DNA of 9,493 nt from Maribacter sp. (GTDB lineage Bacteria > Bacteroidota > Bacteroidia > Flavobacteriales > Flavobacteriaceae), in NCBI GenBank assembly GCA_018679695.1, contig JAHHKH010000465.1, positions 1 to 9,493 of the forward strand, in the 5' to 3' direction. Made by a program: the position numbers and the translations under genes. This document shows positions 7,184 through 9,493 of this stretch, one piece after another. The notes beneath the pieces were generated by a model. That model was not told the origin of the DNA. It did not search any database and saw only the letters and a program-made list of their open reading frames with translations. Position 1 is the first letter of the stretch. Every line of letters starts with the position of its first letter.

Positions 7184-8704
7184 TTAATAGCCCTGATTTT
7201 GAATCAATAAGCCATCGGAACGATCAACTTCAGATTGAGGGAATGGGAATACAACAAATTTATCATCCCAGGCCGCTCCAAAAATCTGTGAGCCAATCCC
7301 CCATCTTGTGATATCGAACCAACGATGGGGCTCCAATGCCAATTCAACCCTTTTCTCCTGCATCATGGCATCCAATAAATCGGAACCTCCTGCCAGGTTC
7401 GCTAATCCAGCCCTGTTGCGTACATCATTGATTTGCTGTTCTGCAATGGTCAAATCCCCGCCTCCCCGTATCAGTGCCTCTGCGTATAGAAGCTTTAATT
7501 CAGCAAAGCGGAACCAACGTTCGTTGTTAAAATCAGCTTGTTGGTTGGGTGAATGATTGGCGGGAACCGTATTGGTTTCCCCTCGATACTTCTTTAAGGT
7601 GAAATTGGTCGAAGACCATCCGGCATCATAGGGTAAGGAGGTGAACGTGGTGTAATACATATCCCCATCTTGATAAAATATTGATGCCGCCCTGGTATCG
7701 CCAGGTTCAAATGCATCCACTAAATCTTGGGTAGGGGCCCACCAGCCCAATTTACCTCCTGGGGCACCGTTACCGGCATCCCAATACCAACCTCTTCCCG
7801 TACCTTGTGAGGCTTTGAAATTTTCTGAATGGGTATCATCAAAAACCCATAGGTTATCATCTGAAAAAGGACCCCCGTATTGTACTTCAAAAATTGATTC
7901 GGCATTGTTTTCATTGTCAAATGCAAAAACACTTTCGTAATCGGGTAAAAGTACATAGGGACCATTGTCAACCACATCGGCAAGAGCGGTTATTGCCGTA
8001 GGCCAATCTTCTTTCCAAACATTTACTTTCCCAACATAGGATTTGGCAGCCCAGGAGGTCACTCTACCGGTATTACCACTATCCCACACCTCGGGAAGTC
8101 CGGCAGCGGCATCGGCAAAGTCCGATAATATAGCTGCAAACAGTGCTTCCTGGGTAGAATTTGGAAGTGCCAGATTATTAATATCCTTTAAGACTTCGGT
8201 AGCTATGGGCGGTGTGCCAAATAATTTCATGGCCTGAAAATGGAACCAGGCCCTTAGGAACTTGGCTTCAGCAGCTAAAACCGTCTTATCCTCTGCGGTC
8301 AACTCATTTTCATTTTCCAGATTCTCCAACACCAAGTTAGCGCGGAAAATACCCTCATAGATCTGCGTGTAAACGGCAGCATAAGGAATATCACTGGATC
8401 GTATCAGCAAATTGTCAATATCCTGTGAAATACCATCCGCAGTAACATTATCCGCTGCTACATCATCAGTGATTGTCATGGTGATTTTCCAAAATTCCCC
8501 TCTTTCAGAAAGTGTCTCCGTACTGGTACCCCAAAAATCCTGAATAGAGGAATAGGCTGCGAATATGGCCCCATCAAAATCGGCCCTGGTTTTATAAAAA
8601 GAATTTTGGGTTATCCTATCCAGTGGTTCCAAATCTAACTCATCATTGCACGAGTATATGCCTAGGAAGCACAGACTTACGATAAATACATATATTTTTT
8701 TCAT
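7184..8704 (-). CDS. SusD/RagB-family outer-membrane lipoprotein
   Basis: This is the SusD-like ligand-binding lipoprotein that acts as a lid on the SusC barrel at the cell surface. It has 506 aa, a usual length for the family. The N-terminus is a lipoprotein signal, MKKIYVFIVSLCFLGIYSC, with the lipidated Cys at residue 19 followed by NDELD, an acidic stretch like the surface-export signals of Bacteroidota lipoproteins. The helical TPR-like N-terminal part covers about residues 20-230 and includes the classic EAKFLRAWFHFQAMKLFG (145-162). The SusD/RagB C-terminal domain covers about 270-506, with ERWFRFAELKLLYAEALIR (395-413), an INDVRNRAGL helix, EKRVELALEPHRWFDITRWG (450-469) and the typical ending FPFPQSEVDRSDGLLIQNQGY (486-506). 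The ATG at 8702-8704 gives a full signal peptide; the AT-rich leader has no Shine-Dalgarno, as is common in this phylum. It is co-transcribed with the receptor gene 34 bases upstream and followed by a terminator-like hairpin. The ligand cannot be predicted from sequence alone. Confidence 0.96.
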   Translation of the reverse strand: MKKIYVFIVSLCFLGIYSCNDELDLEPLDRITQNSFYKTRADFDGAIFAAYSSIQDFWGTSTETLSERGEFWKITMTITDDVAADNVTADGISQDIDNLLIRSSDIPYAAVYTQIYEGIFRANLVLENLENENELTAEDKTVLAAEAKFLRAWFHFQAMKLFGTPPIATEVLKDINNLALPNSTQEALFAAILSDFADAAAGLPEVWDSGNTGRVTSWAAKSYVGKVNVWKEDWPTAITALADVVDNGPYVLLPDYESVFAFDNENNAESIFEVQYGGPFSDDNLWVFDDTHSENFKASQGTGRGWYWDAGNGAPGGKLGWWAPTQDLVDAFEPGDTRAASIFYQDGDMYYTTFTSLPYDAGWSSTNFTLKKYRGETNTVPANHSPNQQADFNNERWFRFAELKLLYAEALIRGGGDLTIAEQQINDVRNRAGLANLAGGSDLLDAMMQEKRVELALEPHRWFDITRWGIGSQIFGAAWDDKFVVFPFPQSEVDRSDGLLIQNQGY

Positions 8705-8738
8705 AATCGTTTTTATTATAAAGATATTAAATTATAGC
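8705..8738 (-). promoter_or_regulatory. AT-rich translation leader of susD
   Basis: The 34 bases between the susC stop and the susD ATG are almost entirely A and T, with no Shine-Dalgarno and no hairpin. This is typical of Bacteroidota initiation regions, which rely on unstructured AT-rich leaders. The short spacing indicates one susCD transcript. Confidence 0.45.
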
Positions 8739-9493
8739 CTAATTAAAAGTCACTGACCATCCAAATTGTATAATTCTCGGTAGTGGCGAAACCCCTCCAT
8801 CTTGTCCTGTGGCCAAGGTAAAGTCCCCTTTCTGGAAACTTTGGGCACGGGTAACTTCAGGATCAAAACCTGAATAACTTGTAAATGTTGCCAAGTTTTG
8901 TGCCGCTAGATAAAAGCGCATGTTCGAAACAAAACTATTGGTCCATTTGTCAAGTGTTGCCTTTGGAAGGTTATAACCCAATTGGATATTTTGAATACGT
9001 AAATAACCTGCATCTTCTATCCAACGATCTGAATACCTATTGTTCGAATTTGGGTCATTCCTGGTTAAACGCGGGTTGGAGCTCGAGGTGGCCGTTCCTT
9101 CCCCGGTCCAACGATTGAGCACCTGTGTACTAAAGTTACCGGCTCCTGTTAGATTTTCGAGGCCTATTCGTGCGGAATTGTATACTTGCCTATCCCCTAC
9201 GCCACGAAGATTAATCGAAAAATCAAAACCTCTGTATTCGGCACCTAGATTCATTCCGTAGAAGAAACCTGGAAACGGGCTTCCTAAAATGGTTCTATCG
9301 TCTGCATCCACGGTACCATCGCCATTGACATCCACAAAACGGACATCCCCTGGTTCGGGCCCAGCGGAATTGGCGTCTGGTAAAGCCGCACTGACTTCTG
9401 CTGCATTTTGATAAAGACCATCGGTCTTGTAGCCATAAAAATGACCCAAAGATTCACCTACAATAGTCCTATGTGTCTGCGCACCACCAATAC
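8739..9493 (-). CDS. SusC/RagA-family TonB-dependent outer-membrane receptor, C-terminal part (5' end outside window)
   Basis: This is the C-terminal end of a SusC/RagA-type TonB-linked beta-barrel, the outer-membrane channel that imports oligosaccharides or other ligands captured with its SusD partner. The frame is open to the window edge: about 250 codons are visible, ending at a TAG (8739-8741). Upstream of residues LGHFYGYKTDGLYQN the frame continues as IGGAQTHRTIVGES, so the TTG at 9447-9449 is an internal Leu codon and not a start. Family hallmarks are the FYGYKTDGLYQN segment, a calcium-loop-like DVNGDGTVDADDRTILG followed by SPFPGFFYGMNLG, the late strand motif AGYLRIQNIQLGYNLP, and a terminal aromatic strand (FGWSVTFN) as expected for BAM-dependent barrel insertion. 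The plug, TonB box and any carboxypeptidase-like N-domain lie outside the window. A susD gene follows 34 bases downstream, the normal arrangement. The family is clear; the substrate is unknown. Confidence 0.95.
   Translation of the reverse strand, partial: IGGAQTHRTIVGESLGHFYGYKTDGLYQNAAEVSAALPDANSAGPEPGDVRFVDVNGDGTVDADDRTILGSPFPGFFYGMNLGAEYRGFDFSINLRGVGDRQVYNSARIGLENLTGAGNFSTQVLNRWTGEGTATSSSNPRLTRNDPNSNNRYSDRWIEDAGYLRIQNIQLGYNLPKATLDKWTNSFVSNMRFYLAAQNLATFTSYSGFDPEVTRAQSFQKGDFTLATGQDGGVSPLPRIIQFGWSVTFN

Noticed and set aside
7720..7983. 87-aa minus-strand open frame
   Set aside because: It lies wholly within the susD gene in another frame, and its product resembles nothing, while the SusD frame is continuous and conserved.
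9447..9449. TTG as a start codon for a 236-aa protein
   Set aside because: The reading frame remains open to the window edge with SusC-like residues upstream, so this is an internal Leu codon of a longer receptor.

Overview
The window is a run of four protein-coding genes, all on the minus strand, read from the right edge to the left. It looks like a polysaccharide-utilisation-type (SusCD) locus of a member of the Bacteroidota, most likely a marine flavobacterium. The reasons are the adjacent SusC-like TonB-dependent receptor and SusD-like lipoprotein, the looser Bacteroidota-style lipoprotein signals, the AT-rich leaders without a Shine-Dalgarno sequence, and the moderate GC content (judged by eye). 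The exact genus cannot be read from the sequence.

Layout in transcription order. At 9493-8739 is the C-terminal part of a SusC/RagA outer-membrane receptor; its N-terminal part lies outside the window. After a 34-base gap, 8704-7184 encodes a complete SusD/RagB lipoprotein. The 122-base gap that follows (7062-7183) holds a good intrinsic terminator/attenuator: a 9-bp perfect stem with a 7-U tract on the transcribed strand. Then come two very large tandem paralogues (7061-3546, 1171 aa; 3546-73, 1157 aa). Both are predicted lipoproteins built of FG-GAP/VCBS calcium-loop repeats with a central ASPIC/UnbV domain (CRTAC1-like). They are joined by a TAATG stop/start overlap, so they are probably translationally coupled.

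Likely joint role: SusC and SusD form the outer-membrane uptake pair for an oligosaccharide or similar ligand. The two giant beta-propeller lipoproteins sit where SusE/SusF-type surface glycan-binding proteins often lie, so an accessory ligand-capture role is a reasonable inference. No catalytic enzyme, regulator or transposase is in the window, so the substrate cannot be named.

The most notable observation is at the left edge. The last gene is cut by an in-frame TAA (73-75), yet the same frame stays open for 23 more codons to a TAG at 1-3. Those 23 residues align without a gap to the C-terminus of the upstream paralogue. The gene therefore seems to carry a recent nonsense change (or a base error, or a readthrough stop) inside a C-terminal ASPIC-like module. 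Apart from the gene-free 7062-7183 gap, the window is almost fully coding.
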